Origin: CAYQUO01 sp964420835
GTDB taxonomy: Bacteria; Chloroflexota; Anaerolineae; Anaerolineales; Anaerolineaceae
DNA: 49,390 bases
Assembly: GCA_964420835.1 (NCBI GenBank)
Contig: CAYQUO010000021.1
Coordinates: 1-49,390, forward strand
Reading direction: 5' to 3'
The position numbers and the translations under genes were made by a program. The notes beneath the pieces are model-generated. The model was not told where the DNA came from, made no database searches, and saw only the letters and a program-made list of their open reading frames with translations. This document shows, one piece after another, positions 25,677 through 34,251 of the stretch (position 1 is the stretch's first letter; each line of letters begins with the position of its first letter).

Positions 25677-27116
25677 CTATTCCTTCTTTGAGGAAAGGAG
25701 GCTCAAAGCAACCAGGCAGGCTACGCTGACCCCGGCCCCCATCCATAGCAGCGTGAAATAATCTGGGTCAGCATGGTTGGTCACCGTCCAGGTCGAAAGG
25801 ATGATCGTTTTCTGCGCAAATTGTGCCGCTGCATCAGCGATGCGCCATAACCGAAAGTTCTGCCACAGGTCGTTCGCTAGGAAGACCGTCATCATCATTG
25901 CCAGCACCCCCTTGTAGCGCGCCTGTCGGTTGGCTTCCAGCCAGCGCTGCAACGCCACCACTGCCAGGGCCAGCAGGAAGACGAACGCCAGTACGAACAT
26001 CCGCGAGGCGATCCGTTCGCCCGTCAACAACGGCAACGGCAGGGCCATCCTAAGGTATTGGTATACCTTTCCCAGCGAAAGGATGGTCATTCCACAGATC
26101 GGCACCAAGAACAGATGGTATGGCCTTTCAATATTCCTTTGCCGTACGGTTTGCAGGGCCCCGAACACCGCCAAAAAAACCGCCCCCACCAGTCCCACGT
26201 AAATTGTAAATTCCCACAACCCAATTGCTTTGGTCATTCCGCCTGAGAGGGTGATGTCATTCGGCACCTGGTTCACCGCAAGGTTATCCCAGATTGTCTT
26301 CACCAGTGGGTATCCGCCGATGTATTTATTGTCAATTACCCCCAACAGCAGTATGGGCGGCAACAGTCGTACTGCCCCCACCCCTACAGCCAGCACCATG
26401 GACCGCAGTAAAAGCCAGAATTGGCCAGGCAGCGTTACTGCCAACATAGCCGTGAAGATCAGGACCCAAATAAAAAGGTGGTACCCGCCATTTAGCAGGA
26501 GAACAAGCATAAATATGGCGTACTGCAGCGTCCACCTCCAGTCATTTTTTTCCTCGAACAAATGAAAAACCAGAACTGCATACCAGGGCAGCAGGAAGTA
26601 TGCCGTCCAGGTGAAGTGACCCACCGTCATGTGCCCCAGGATATGCCCGTTGAAGGTGAACATAAGGTAAAAGACGGTGAAGGAAAATAGTGACAGTCTC
26701 AGAGACTTTTTCAGCCACAACATGCCTATCGACCCGGCCGCCAGACAGATCCACGTGTTAACCACCACAAATTGCTCAGGGGTCATCAATCCCAGTAGTA
26801 ATACCTGCGGTGATAGGATCACGTCCGGCACGATTAAGAAACGGTCGGTTTCTGTGGCTGGCAAAAGTGGTTCTGAAAGGTGCAATGGCAGAACCCCCCG
26901 CTGAATGGCATTCTGCATAAACGCCAACTTCGGCATGTTGATCGCCGTCCAGTCATGAAACGTGAAAGGGCCCCTGCCCCAGTTCAAATACACCCCCCAC
27001 AACGCCAGGCCGCCGGCCAACAGCACAGTCAGAAGGATCACCTCTGCCTGACGAAGCTTCTTCGGCACCGGGTTTCCGGTCAGCAAATCCAGCAATCCAT
27101 CACAGATCCTGGTCAT
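25677..27116 (-). CDS. Polytopic membrane protein, YfhO/GT-C-like
   Basis: A 479-residue protein with about eleven hydrophobic segments. After the first helix, an exterior loop has 'FTFHDWTAINMPKLAF', with an Asp followed by Trp as in the first loop of many GT-C-type glycosyltransferases and YfhO-like proteins. Other features: 'FNGHILGHMTVGHFTWTAYFLLPWY', quoted here in part as 'GHMTVGHFTWTAY', and 'LLTGERIASRMFVLAF'. It may glycosylate a lipid-linked or surface polymer outside the membrane, but no donor or acceptor can be named. It stands alone, in the same direction as the lactate permease, 138 nt upstream. Confidence 0.6.
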   Translation of the reverse strand: MTRICDGLLDLLTGNPVPKKLRQAEVILLTVLLAGGLALWGVYLNWGRGPFTFHDWTAINMPKLAFMQNAIQRGVLPLHLSEPLLPATETDRFLIVPDVILSPQVLLLGLMTPEQFVVVNTWICLAAGSIGMLWLKKSLRLSLFSFTVFYLMFTFNGHILGHMTVGHFTWTAYFLLPWYAVLVFHLFEEKNDWRWTLQYAIFMLVLLLNGGYHLFIWVLIFTAMLAVTLPGQFWLLLRSMVLAVGVGAVRLLPPILLLGVIDNKYIGGYPLVKTIWDNLAVNQVPNDITLSGGMTKAIGLWEFTIYVGLVGAVFLAVFGALQTVRQRNIERPYHLFLVPICGMTILSLGKVYQYLRMALPLPLLTGERIASRMFVLAFVFLLALAVVALQRWLEANRQARYKGVLAMMMTVFLANDLWQNFRLWRIADAAAQFAQKTIILSTWTVTNHADPDYFTLLWMGAGVSVACLVALSLLSSKKE

Positions 27117-27254
27117 ATCCTGTTATCCCTTTGCGTTTTTTCCTTAAATGTACTTATAATGCAGATGGCTTTTTTAATTCATGCATTCCTGTCAGGTTCA
27201 ACGCTCCTGTTTTCATCACCCAAACCGCGGCTGCAATTGCCTGCAAACCCGCGG

Positions 27255-28775
27255 CTACAATTTTAACACCAGGGTGATCAGCAGCGTCATAAACCCGATC
27301 AGCAGGCCGATGGAAATTCCGATCGGCAGTGTGATTCGCAACACGTCGGCGTCCTTGCCCTTCACCCCCGTCGTGCTGCAGCCGACGATGATCTTGGCAG
27401 GGGCTATCATGCTCCCAAGCGCTCCGCCGGCCGTTTGTGCCGCCACCAGCCACACCGGGTTCAGCCCAAGCAGAATGGCTGTGTTTTTCTGCAGCGAGGC
27501 AAACAGAACATTGGAGTTGTTATTGCTCCCCGTTGCGAATGCTCCCAGCATCCCCACCCAAGGTGAAACCAGCGGGTAAATCCTTTGCAGCGATTGGCTC
27601 AAACCCTGCGCCAGAAGCATCGTCATCCCACTATGGTCCATCAGGGTTGAGACCCCCACCGCCGCAATCACGCCTATGCTCGCCGGGATGGAAGCTTTCA
27701 CGGTTGCCCGCACCGCCGACTGGAAACTCTCCGCTTTCAACCACTTCAGCCGCCAATAGGCCAGTGCCGAAAGGCCGGCTGCCACCATCAGCATGCCCAC
27801 CGGGTGCAAAAGCGGTTTAAAAACCGGTCCGTTCCCTGCCGCTGTGGTAAAACCGGTTCGGGTTGCCACTTGCGGGAACTCGGCCGCCCAGGCGATCGAA
27901 TCGGCGGCCGTATGCAGCGGCCCCGGCAATGCTGTGATCACAAAGAGCAGCATCAAACCAACGTAACTGGTCATCCCGGCCTTTAGTTCAGGGGAAAAGC
28001 CTCCCGGCTTTCGTTCCCCTCCAAGCCCGGCATTCCTGCCCAGCACCCGTGCCCCCAGGATGCCAGCCATCCCTGCCGCGATTACCGCCAACTGTGGCAG
28101 CCCGGATACAGCCACCAGGTACTGAACACTGGCCACCACAGCCGCCAGCACCAGCACTCGTTTCCAGTGCCTGCGCTCCCCCAGAATCAGTGCAGCCCCC
28201 AAACCACAGAAAAGGCAGTCCAGCCCCAGAAGGACGGCCGAAGGGCCTGCCAATTGCTGCGGGTCTATCAGGGAGATTCCTGTCAAGGTCTGGAACACCA
28301 CCCCCATCGATCCGAAGGTTACCGCCCACGAGTGCCCAACGGCAATGGCAGCTATAGCCGTAACCGGCGGTACACCCAGCAACACCAGCATCGGGGAAGC
28401 CACCGCAATCGGCAGCCCGAAACCAGCCATCGCCTCCAGCAATCCGCTGAATAACCAGGCCATCGTCACAAGCATCAACCCGCGATCGCCAATGAACTTC
28501 TCCAGTCCCCTGGCAATTCCGTGGATGCCGCCCGCCTCGTTCACCGTGTAGTACAACATGAGCGCCGGCCACATGACGATCAATACGTACATCGAGAGCA
28601 GAAAGCCCTTTGCCTGAGACACCCAGAAAACCTGCGGGGTTAAACCGAAAAACCCCGCCGCCACCAGCACCCCCGCCAGCCAACCCACCGGGGCAGCCCG
28701 CTGGCCTCCCCAGCGCAAGGAGATCATCAGGCCCAGGATGATGAGAATCGGTAGAGCGGCCAGCAGGTAACGCAT
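27255..28775 (-). CDS. L-lactate permease family transporter
   Basis: A 506-residue LctP-family permease with about twelve to fourteen membrane segments. Diagnostic stretches are 'EAMAGFGLPIAVASPMLVLLG', quoted as 'EAMAGFGLPIAVASPML', 'AVGHSWAVTFGSMGVVF' and 'GAFATGSNNNSNVLFASLQ', all hallmark regions of the family. It would import L-lactate (or glycolate) with protons. PFOR in the same window could use the pyruvate derived from lactate, though no lactate dehydrogenase is seen nearby. The start at 28775 follows AGGGGG. Next to it, divergently, is a thioredoxin-DsbD-like gene. Confidence 0.9.
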   Translation of the reverse strand: MRYLLAALPILIILGLMISLRWGGQRAAPVGWLAGVLVAAGFFGLTPQVFWVSQAKGFLLSMYVLIVMWPALMLYYTVNEAGGIHGIARGLEKFIGDRGLMLVTMAWLFSGLLEAMAGFGLPIAVASPMLVLLGVPPVTAIAAIAVGHSWAVTFGSMGVVFQTLTGISLIDPQQLAGPSAVLLGLDCLFCGLGAALILGERRHWKRVLVLAAVVASVQYLVAVSGLPQLAVIAAGMAGILGARVLGRNAGLGGERKPGGFSPELKAGMTSYVGLMLLFVITALPGPLHTAADSIAWAAEFPQVATRTGFTTAAGNGPVFKPLLHPVGMLMVAAGLSALAYWRLKWLKAESFQSAVRATVKASIPASIGVIAAVGVSTLMDHSGMTMLLAQGLSQSLQRIYPLVSPWVGMLGAFATGSNNNSNVLFASLQKNTAILLGLNPVWLVAAQTAGGALGSMIAPAKIIVGCSTTGVKGKDADVLRITLPIGISIGLLIGFMTLLITLVLKL

Positions 28776-28869
28776 CCCCCTATTTTATCCATGATATGGT
28801 TTCTTGGGTGCATTTTCCAGCCAATGAATCTCACTTCATGACGCGAGTGGTCTAAATTCCTTAATCCTC

Positions 28870-28898
28870 CTGCAATTCCCACCATTTCAGTCTATAAT
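28870..28898 (+). promoter_or_regulatory. Possible promoter of the thioredoxin/DsbD-like gene
   Basis: A perfect TATAAT lies at 28893-28898; 17 nt upstream is CTGCAA (28870-28875), a weak -35. Transcription would begin near 28905, 66 nt before the gene. Confidence 0.4.
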
Positions 28899-28970
28899 AT
28901 GGCCCTCATGTATGTCTGTAGTTTTAATGTTAGAATGTCACGCGTACCTTGATTTTTGGAGTCCGTTCGC

Positions 28971-30575
28971 ATGAAAAATCGCCGCCTCGTTCTTCTAACT
29001 GGATGTCTCTTCTTCGCTCTGGCCATAGGCGTTCTCGGCATCAACCCGGTCCGGGCGAAATCGGGTGGCCAGCCTGCTTTGGAGACTCCAGCCCCCGCAG
29101 GTACTCCGACCACCACCTGTGGTGTCGGAATGGACGAGCCCTGCCAGGAGGAGAACACCCCCGTAAAACCTGATTTTATGACCTCCGGCCCGGGTTTCAA
29201 ATTGGCTGCTCAGCCCGCCCCCGTTTCCACTGCCAGGAAAACCTCCTTGTACATCTTCTGGGGTGAGGGCTGCCCCCACTGCGCTCAGGCGATACCTGTT
29301 CTCGAAAAGTGGGCACAAGAGAAGAACGGCCTGGAAGTAATAAAGTATGAAGTTTATTACGATGAAACCAACCTGGAGTATTTCTACAAATTTGCTGATG
29401 CAGTGGGCATTAAACCCACTGCTGTACCGACGATATTCATGGGTGATCAGTATTGGATTGGCTGGAGCGAGGCAATCGAATCCCAAATAAACTCTGCTGT
29501 TGAGGCCTGTTTGTTAACCGGCTGCCGGGACGCGGGTGCCGGTATCATCCCCGGTCGCGCGGATGACACCACGGCACAACCATCCAACTTTCCACCTGGT
29601 GCGTCTGTTCCACCTGGCCAGGTTGTGGATGATAATCGGGTCACTTCTGCACCAGAAACCACGCAGGATGACATTCTGACCGTTCCCATTCTCGGGAAAA
29701 TCGACCTGGACAAGCAATCCCTTTTTGTCAGCACTCTTCTCATTTCCTTTGTGGATGGTGTTAATCCCTGCTCGGTCTGGGTGCTCACCATGCTTCTGGC
29801 CATTACGCTCCATACCGGATCCCGGAAAAAGGTCTTCGTCATTGGACTTGTTTTCCTCACGGTCACCGCGGCCGTTTATGCGCTCTTTATCGCCGGCTTG
29901 TTTTCTGTCTTCAGCCTCACCGGCGAGCTTCTCTCCTGGATCCAGGTTGTGGTTGCCCTGGTGGCTCTCTTTTTCGCCCTGGTGAACATTAAGGATTATT
30001 TTTGGTACCAGGAGGGTTTATCCTTTACCATTGATAAATCCAAGAAACCAGGACTTTACAAGCAAATGCGCAGGCTGACCGACGCCAGCCAATCCATGTG
30101 GGGGCTCATAAGCGGGACAATCGTCCTGTCAGGAGGAGTCTCGCTCGTAGAATTCTCCTGTACGGCCGGTTTCCCGGTTCTGTGGACCAACCTGCTTCTA
30201 TCACAAAAGGTTGCCGTTGGCACCTTCCTGGCTCTTCTGTTGGTCTATATGCTGGTTTACCAGTTGGATGAGATGGCCATCTTTCTCGCCGCGGTTTTCA
30301 GCCTGAAAGCAAGCCGGCTTGAAGAGAAGCACGGACGCATTCTTAAACTCATTGGCGGCACACTCATGCTCACATTGGCCATTGTCATGTTGTTCAAACC
30401 TGAGTTGATGAACAAGCTCAGCAGCTCACTGATCATATTTGGCATCGCCTTTGGGGTTACTCTGCTCATCTTTCTGCTCCACCAGGTCATTTTACCCCGC
30501 TTCGGCATTCGCATCGGAACCCTTCCCGGAGAACGCCGCCGCAGGAAACATTCCCACGGTCACAAACAGGATTAA
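28971..30575 (+). CDS. Thioredoxin-domain protein fused to a DsbD/CcdA-like membrane domain
   Basis: A 534-residue exported membrane protein. A signal peptide (to about residue 29, ending 'NPVRA') is followed by a Pro/Thr-rich linker, then a thioredoxin-like domain with CPHC at 101-104 and a cis-Pro in 'AVPTIFMG'. A second linker (~190-240) leads to seven or so membrane segments. These hold Cys267 in 'DGVNPCSVW' and Cys397 in 'EFSCTAGFPVLW', two membrane cysteines placed as in DsbD/CcdA electron carriers. It probably passes electrons from the cytoplasm to an external thiol domain. The tail is His/Arg/Lys-rich. ATG at 28971 has a TTTGGAG site. Confidence 0.8.
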   Translation: MKNRRLVLLTGCLFFALAIGVLGINPVRAKSGGQPALETPAPAGTPTTTCGVGMDEPCQEENTPVKPDFMTSGPGFKLAAQPAPVSTARKTSLYIFWGEGCPHCAQAIPVLEKWAQEKNGLEVIKYEVYYDETNLEYFYKFADAVGIKPTAVPTIFMGDQYWIGWSEAIESQINSAVEACLLTGCRDAGAGIIPGRADDTTAQPSNFPPGASVPPGQVVDDNRVTSAPETTQDDILTVPILGKIDLDKQSLFVSTLLISFVDGVNPCSVWVLTMLLAITLHTGSRKKVFVIGLVFLTVTAAVYALFIAGLFSVFSLTGELLSWIQVVVALVALFFALVNIKDYFWYQEGLSFTIDKSKKPGLYKQMRRLTDASQSMWGLISGTIVLSGGVSLVEFSCTAGFPVLWTNLLLSQKVAVGTFLALLLVYMLVYQLDEMAIFLAAVFSLKASRLEEKHGRILKLIGGTLMLTLAIVMLFKPELMNKLSSSLIIFGIAFGVTLLIFLLHQVILPRFGIRIGTLPGERRRRKHSHGHKQD

Positions 30576-30654
30576 TCACCCGTCCGGATCGGTCACCACA
30601 ACCAGAGCTTGGCCTGCAGCCATCCTCGTGGATTGGTTGCAGATAGAGGTTGGC

Positions 30655-31713
30655 TTATTGCATCCCGCTGAAAAAATCCTTCAGCGGCAGGTCAACCTTA
30701 ACCCCATTCTCCAGTATTTCAAATACGTGGCACAGCAGGGGCACTTCCCGCAATTGCAACATCCCTCTCGCTTCCAGCTTGGGTAAAGCCCGCCCCATAC
30801 GCCGGGTGATCTCCACCGATTCCAGTGTGATCCCTTTCAATTGCTCCCGGGCTTCCGGGAAGGGTATTCCCATACCCAGAAGCCTGCCCAGCATCACAGT
30901 TCGACCACCGAAGATGGTCGTGTAGAGGTCGCCCGGGCCGGGAAGCCACGTGGCATGTTCCTCCCGCCCGCCCAGCGCCTTCAGCAACCGATGCATTTCC
31001 AGTGTGCTTTGGGCGAACAGCGCCGACTGCAGGTTGTACAGCCGGGCAGTTGGGCGCATTTTCTGGGCCTGCTCCATCATCCCAATCCCCAGTCCGACAG
31101 CCAGGGCATAAGCGTTTTTCAATGCTGCTGCCACCTCCACACCGGTCAGGTCTGTTGAGGTCCACACGTGGTAATAATCACATTGGGCGTCGGCCTGCAG
31201 CCGTTTCAATACGTTCCTGTCCTTGCCGCAGAAGACCACGCAAGCCGGGTACCGGTCAGCAAGTTCAATGGCTGTGCACGGTCCACCGATGGCATTCAGG
31301 CTTACCCTGCCGCGCAATTGCTCCGGAAGCCGCCGGTCGATCACCTCCGGCAGCGTTAACAGGTCTCCGTTCGGCAGGTCTTCCAACCCCTTGGTTACTG
31401 CCAACACAGGCTGTTCCGGTTTAATGAGTGGCCCAACCGAATCCGCAAACCAGTTCACCCCAAAACTGCTGACTCCGCTCACCACCCAGTCTGAACCCTT
31501 TAACGAGGTTTCCAACTCTTCAACCGTGAAGGTTTCCACGCTTTCCGGTACCAGACGTTGCAAGGTGGGATGCATTCGGTCTTTTCGCACGGACAGGATG
31601 ATCTCGGCATCCAGCGGGGTGCCGGTCAGGCGCACCTGGTGCCCGTTGTCGGTCAGCGGCCAGCAGAGTGCCGTGCCCATCAGGCCCGCCCCGATGATGG
31701 TGATGGTACTCAT
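30655..31713 (-). CDS. GpsA-like NAD(P)-dependent glycerol-3-phosphate dehydrogenase family protein
   Basis: A 352-residue two-domain dehydrogenase. The Rossmann motif 'IIGAGLMGTAL' is at the N terminus; later 'LAVTKGLED', 'LKNAYALAVGLGIGM' (with the catalytic Lys) and 'GPGDLYTTIFGGRTVMLGRLLG' match GpsA positions. The usual 'GPSFA' segment is changed to 'GGPCTAIE'. True GpsA makes sn-glycerol 3-phosphate for lipids, but the altered substrate segment and the operon leave another 2-hydroxyacid-type substrate possible. ATG at 31713 follows AGGAGGA; the longer frame is unsupported. A terminator separates it from the carbamoyltransferase gene upstream, 198 nt away. Confidence 0.75.
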   Translation of the reverse strand: MSTITIIGAGLMGTALCWPLTDNGHQVRLTGTPLDAEIILSVRKDRMHPTLQRLVPESVETFTVEELETSLKGSDWVVSGVSSFGVNWFADSVGPLIKPEQPVLAVTKGLEDLPNGDLLTLPEVIDRRLPEQLRGRVSLNAIGGPCTAIELADRYPACVVFCGKDRNVLKRLQADAQCDYYHVWTSTDLTGVEVAAALKNAYALAVGLGIGMMEQAQKMRPTARLYNLQSALFAQSTLEMHRLLKALGGREEHATWLPGPGDLYTTIFGGRTVMLGRLLGMGIPFPEAREQLKGITLESVEITRRMGRALPKLEARGMLQLREVPLLCHVFEILENGVKVDLPLKDFFSGMQ

Positions 31714-31850
31714 ATTTCTCCTCCTGGCAGGGTTTGGATATTCATCATGGGTCGCGTTTTCCACATTGACTAAAGGTCTTTGCCAGTTGATCACGGGGAA
31801 TCATGTGGTTTTCGGACAGCCAGTAAATTATACCGTCCTCCACCAGTGTC

Positions 31851-31885
31851 AAAAAAAGCCCGGAACCCAACAGGGCTCCGGGCTT
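31851..31885 (-). terminator. Terminator after the carbamoyltransferase gene
   Basis: On the minus strand AAGCCCGGA pairs with TCCGGGCTT (plus 31856-31864 and 31877-31885), then a run of seven T (plus-strand A run at 31851-31857). It lies 26 nt after the stop codon and probably ends the GntR-controlled operon, or reduces read-through into the GpsA-like gene. Confidence 0.85.
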
Positions 31886-31911
31886 GGTTCACCGTTTCCG
31901 GTATTTCCAGA

Positions 31912-32970
31912 TTACATGATCAGGCTCATGACCGCTTTCTGAACGTGCAGCCGGTTCTCGGCTTCATCATAAATAGCCGAAAGCCAGCCATCGCCTTCAA
32001 TTTTGTCCATCACTTCACTGGTCACTTCGTGCCCGCGGTCAGCTGGCAGGCAATGCAGGTAGATGGCGTTCTTGTCGGCGGTTTCCATCAGTTCCTTCGT
32101 CGTCTTCCAGCTCTTGTATTGGTCGAAGATCTCCTGGGTCTTCTTGGGGTCATCCTGACCAACCGGTGGTTTGAAGATTGGGGTGGCACACCAGGCTTTC
32201 GGGTAAACGACATGAGCTCCCTTAATGCCTTCTTCGAAGTTGTCGGTGATCTTGAAAGAGCCGTTTGCTGCCTTGGCATAGGCTTTGCACTGGTCCAGGA
32301 TTTTCGGGTCCAGTTCCATGCCCTTTGGGTGTGCCAGCGTCACATCCATCCCCAACATGCTTGCATACAGGATGGCCGATTGTGGAACGGCGCGCGGCTT
32401 GTGGATACTCGGAGAATAGGCCCAGGACATGGTGAACTTCACCCCCTTGAACCCGCCAAACTTTTCCTTTACGGTCAGCACATCCGCCAGGCCCTGGCAG
32501 GGATGGTATACGTCATCTTCCATGTTGATAACAGGAATCTTGGCGCAGCGGGCAAACTCACGCAATAAAGCATGGGCACCGCCGTACTCCCAGTCCACCG
32601 GGTCGCCGTAGCAGCGGATGGCGATGGCATCGCCCATGCGGTCAAGCACGTGCGCCACATCGGAAACACGCTCGGTCGAGTAGGCCACTTCCTTGCCTTC
32701 CAGCGCCGGGGTGTAGATCTTGCCGGGATCCAGGAAGTGGGCATGGCCACCAAGTTGGGTCATGCCGGCTTCAAAGGAATTGCGCGTCCGCAGGCTTTGA
32801 TTGTAAAAAATCATAAACAAGGTCTTGGCTCGCAGCAGGTCGTCATGGTACTTGCCCATGGCCCGGTCCCGCTTCAACTCCTCGGCCACCCCCAGGATGG
32901 TCTCGATCTCTTCGCGGGTAAAATCGGTCTCCGCCAGGAAATCTCGACCTCGAAAACTGGTTGTCTTCAT
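31912..32970 (-). CDS. Carbamoyltransferase, N-acetyl/N-succinylornithine type
   Basis: A 352-residue aspartate/ornithine carbamoyltransferase-family protein. The carbamoyl phosphate site is 'NQSLRTRNSFEAGM' (S-x-R-T-R), followed by 'INMEDDVYHPCQGLADVL' (HPCQ) and 'HCLPADRGHEVT' (HCLP); the C terminus 'AENRLHVQKAVM' is as in N-acetylornithine carbamoyltransferases. Acceptor loops differ from classical ArgF, so the substrate could be an acylated ornithine or a ureido compound, as in catabolic YgeW-type enzymes. I set the start at ATG 32970, after GGAGGC; the TTG four codons upstream lies inside that binding site. It is the fourth gene of a GntR-PreT-PreA-like operon. Confidence 0.82.
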   Translation of the reverse strand: MKTTSFRGRDFLAETDFTREEIETILGVAEELKRDRAMGKYHDDLLRAKTLFMIFYNQSLRTRNSFEAGMTQLGGHAHFLDPGKIYTPALEGKEVAYSTERVSDVAHVLDRMGDAIAIRCYGDPVDWEYGGAHALLREFARCAKIPVINMEDDVYHPCQGLADVLTVKEKFGGFKGVKFTMSWAYSPSIHKPRAVPQSAILYASMLGMDVTLAHPKGMELDPKILDQCKAYAKAANGSFKITDNFEEGIKGAHVVYPKAWCATPIFKPPVGQDDPKKTQEIFDQYKSWKTTKELMETADKNAIYLHCLPADRGHEVTSEVMDKIEGDGWLSAIYDEAENRLHVQKAVMSLIM

Positions 32971-33049
32971 TTTTGCCTCCAAAAATAATTTTTGTTCAGG
33001 ATAAGATCACCCTATAACAGGTGGTGTTGCCGTTAAATACCAGCCATGC

Positions 33050-34249
33050 TCAGGATATTGTGATGCATCCGGGCACCGGGCAAACCTGGGCACACAACCC
33101 ACAGCCAATGCATCGGTCCATGCTCACCTCCACCCGTCGGTCCGGGTGAAAATCGATGGCCGTGTGACCGCCATCCATACAGGCGGTATAACACAACCCA
33201 CAGCGGATACACTCCTCCTGGTCGATGTGTGAATACACCTTGATCCCGTGGGTCAACCCCTCATGTTCCACCACCTTCGGCAGCCCCAACCCTACAAGAT
33301 CGCGTGGGTTTTCATAACCATGGTTGTCCAGGTACCGGTTAAGCCCGTCACACAGGTCGTCAATGATGGAAAAGCCCTTGTGCAGAACTGCTGTGCACAC
33401 CTGCATTGTGCTTGCACCCACCAGCAGCATGTCCAGTGCGTCGCGCCAGGTGTAAATGCCACCCACCCCTGAGATCGGGATCTTCACCGCCTCAGCGATA
33501 TCTGCCACACAGCGCAGAGCGATCGGCTTGATGGCTCGGCCGGTAAACCCGCCTTTTGAGCCTAGCCCATCCACGCTTGGCAGTGGTGAAAAATTATCCG
33601 GATCAAAGCCCAGAATCCCTTCCACTGAATCGATGGCGCAGATTGCATCCGCTCCGGCGCGCTCAATGGCCCTGGCGATTGCCGTAATGTCGGTCACCAA
33701 CGAACTGATCTTGGTGTACACAGGCGCCTTCCTGGTTGCATTCACCAGCCAGCGGGTTACCTTCTCTGTCAGGTGTGGGTCCTGGCTGACCATCCAACCC
33801 TGGGCTTCTCCTTCCTCGCCTTCCAGGGCGGCCCCCTGCGGACAGGAGATGCTTGCTTCGATCAAGTCTGCTCCCGCCTGCTCACTTGTCTCCACCAGTT
33901 CGTTCCACTCCGCCTGTGAGTGCCCCATCAGGCTTGAGATCACCCGGTGTTCCGGGAAACGCTGTTTCAGCCAGTGAATGTCCTCGGCGATCTGGTCAAT
34001 ATGCTTCACCGACAGCACGTCGATGTTGTGCATCCCAATCATCCCTGGTCCGGGGTTCATGCTCCAGATCAATGGGTATACCAGCGACATCTCGAAGTCC
34101 TTCACATAGGTCGTCTTCAACACCGCTCCCGCCCAGCCAGCCTCGAAACCGCGGGCGGTCATCTCCCGGTCATCGGTTGGAGGGGAGGATGCCAGAATGA
34201 ACGGGTTATGAAAGGGTATTCCGCAAAAATTCGTTTTCAGGTTTGCCAT
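33050..34249 (-). CDS. PreA-like dihydropyrimidine dehydrogenase-family flavoprotein with altered active site
   Basis: A 399-residue FMN TIM-barrel protein with a C-terminal ferredoxin domain (CIRCGLCYTAC and CIGCGLCAQVCP). Family regions are 'GIPFHNPFILASSPPT', 'SISCPQG', 'SQDPHL', 'GGFTGRAIKPIALR', 'GVGGIYTWRDALDML' and 'GASTMQVCTAVL'. Compared with mammalian DPD from memory, the general-acid Cys of 'LACGQDP' is Val here ('MVSQDP'), the Asn before 'LSCPHG' is Ser, and 'TNTVSG' reads 'IDSVEG'. It therefore probably does not reduce uracil or thymine. It starts 2 nt after the PreT-like stop, so the two form an electron-transfer pair. Confidence 0.85.
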   Translation of the reverse strand: MANLKTNFCGIPFHNPFILASSPPTDDREMTARGFEAGWAGAVLKTTYVKDFEMSLVYPLIWSMNPGPGMIGMHNIDVLSVKHIDQIAEDIHWLKQRFPEHRVISSLMGHSQAEWNELVETSEQAGADLIEASISCPQGAALEGEEGEAQGWMVSQDPHLTEKVTRWLVNATRKAPVYTKISSLVTDITAIARAIERAGADAICAIDSVEGILGFDPDNFSPLPSVDGLGSKGGFTGRAIKPIALRCVADIAEAVKIPISGVGGIYTWRDALDMLLVGASTMQVCTAVLHKGFSIIDDLCDGLNRYLDNHGYENPRDLVGLGLPKVVEHEGLTHGIKVYSHIDQEECIRCGLCYTACMDGGHTAIDFHPDRRVEVSMDRCIGCGLCAQVCPVPGCITIS

Positions 34250-34251
34250 GC

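Noticed and set aside
27224..27262. Imperfect direct repeat (ACCGCGGCTGCAATT / CCCGCGGCTACAATT)
   Set aside because: Two copies only, overlapping the 3' end of the lactate permease gene; no array and no flanking element, so chance or a local duplication.
27988..28683. 231-codon Gly-rich minus-strand frame
   Set aside because: It is another frame inside the lactate permease gene; the composition is that of a shadow.
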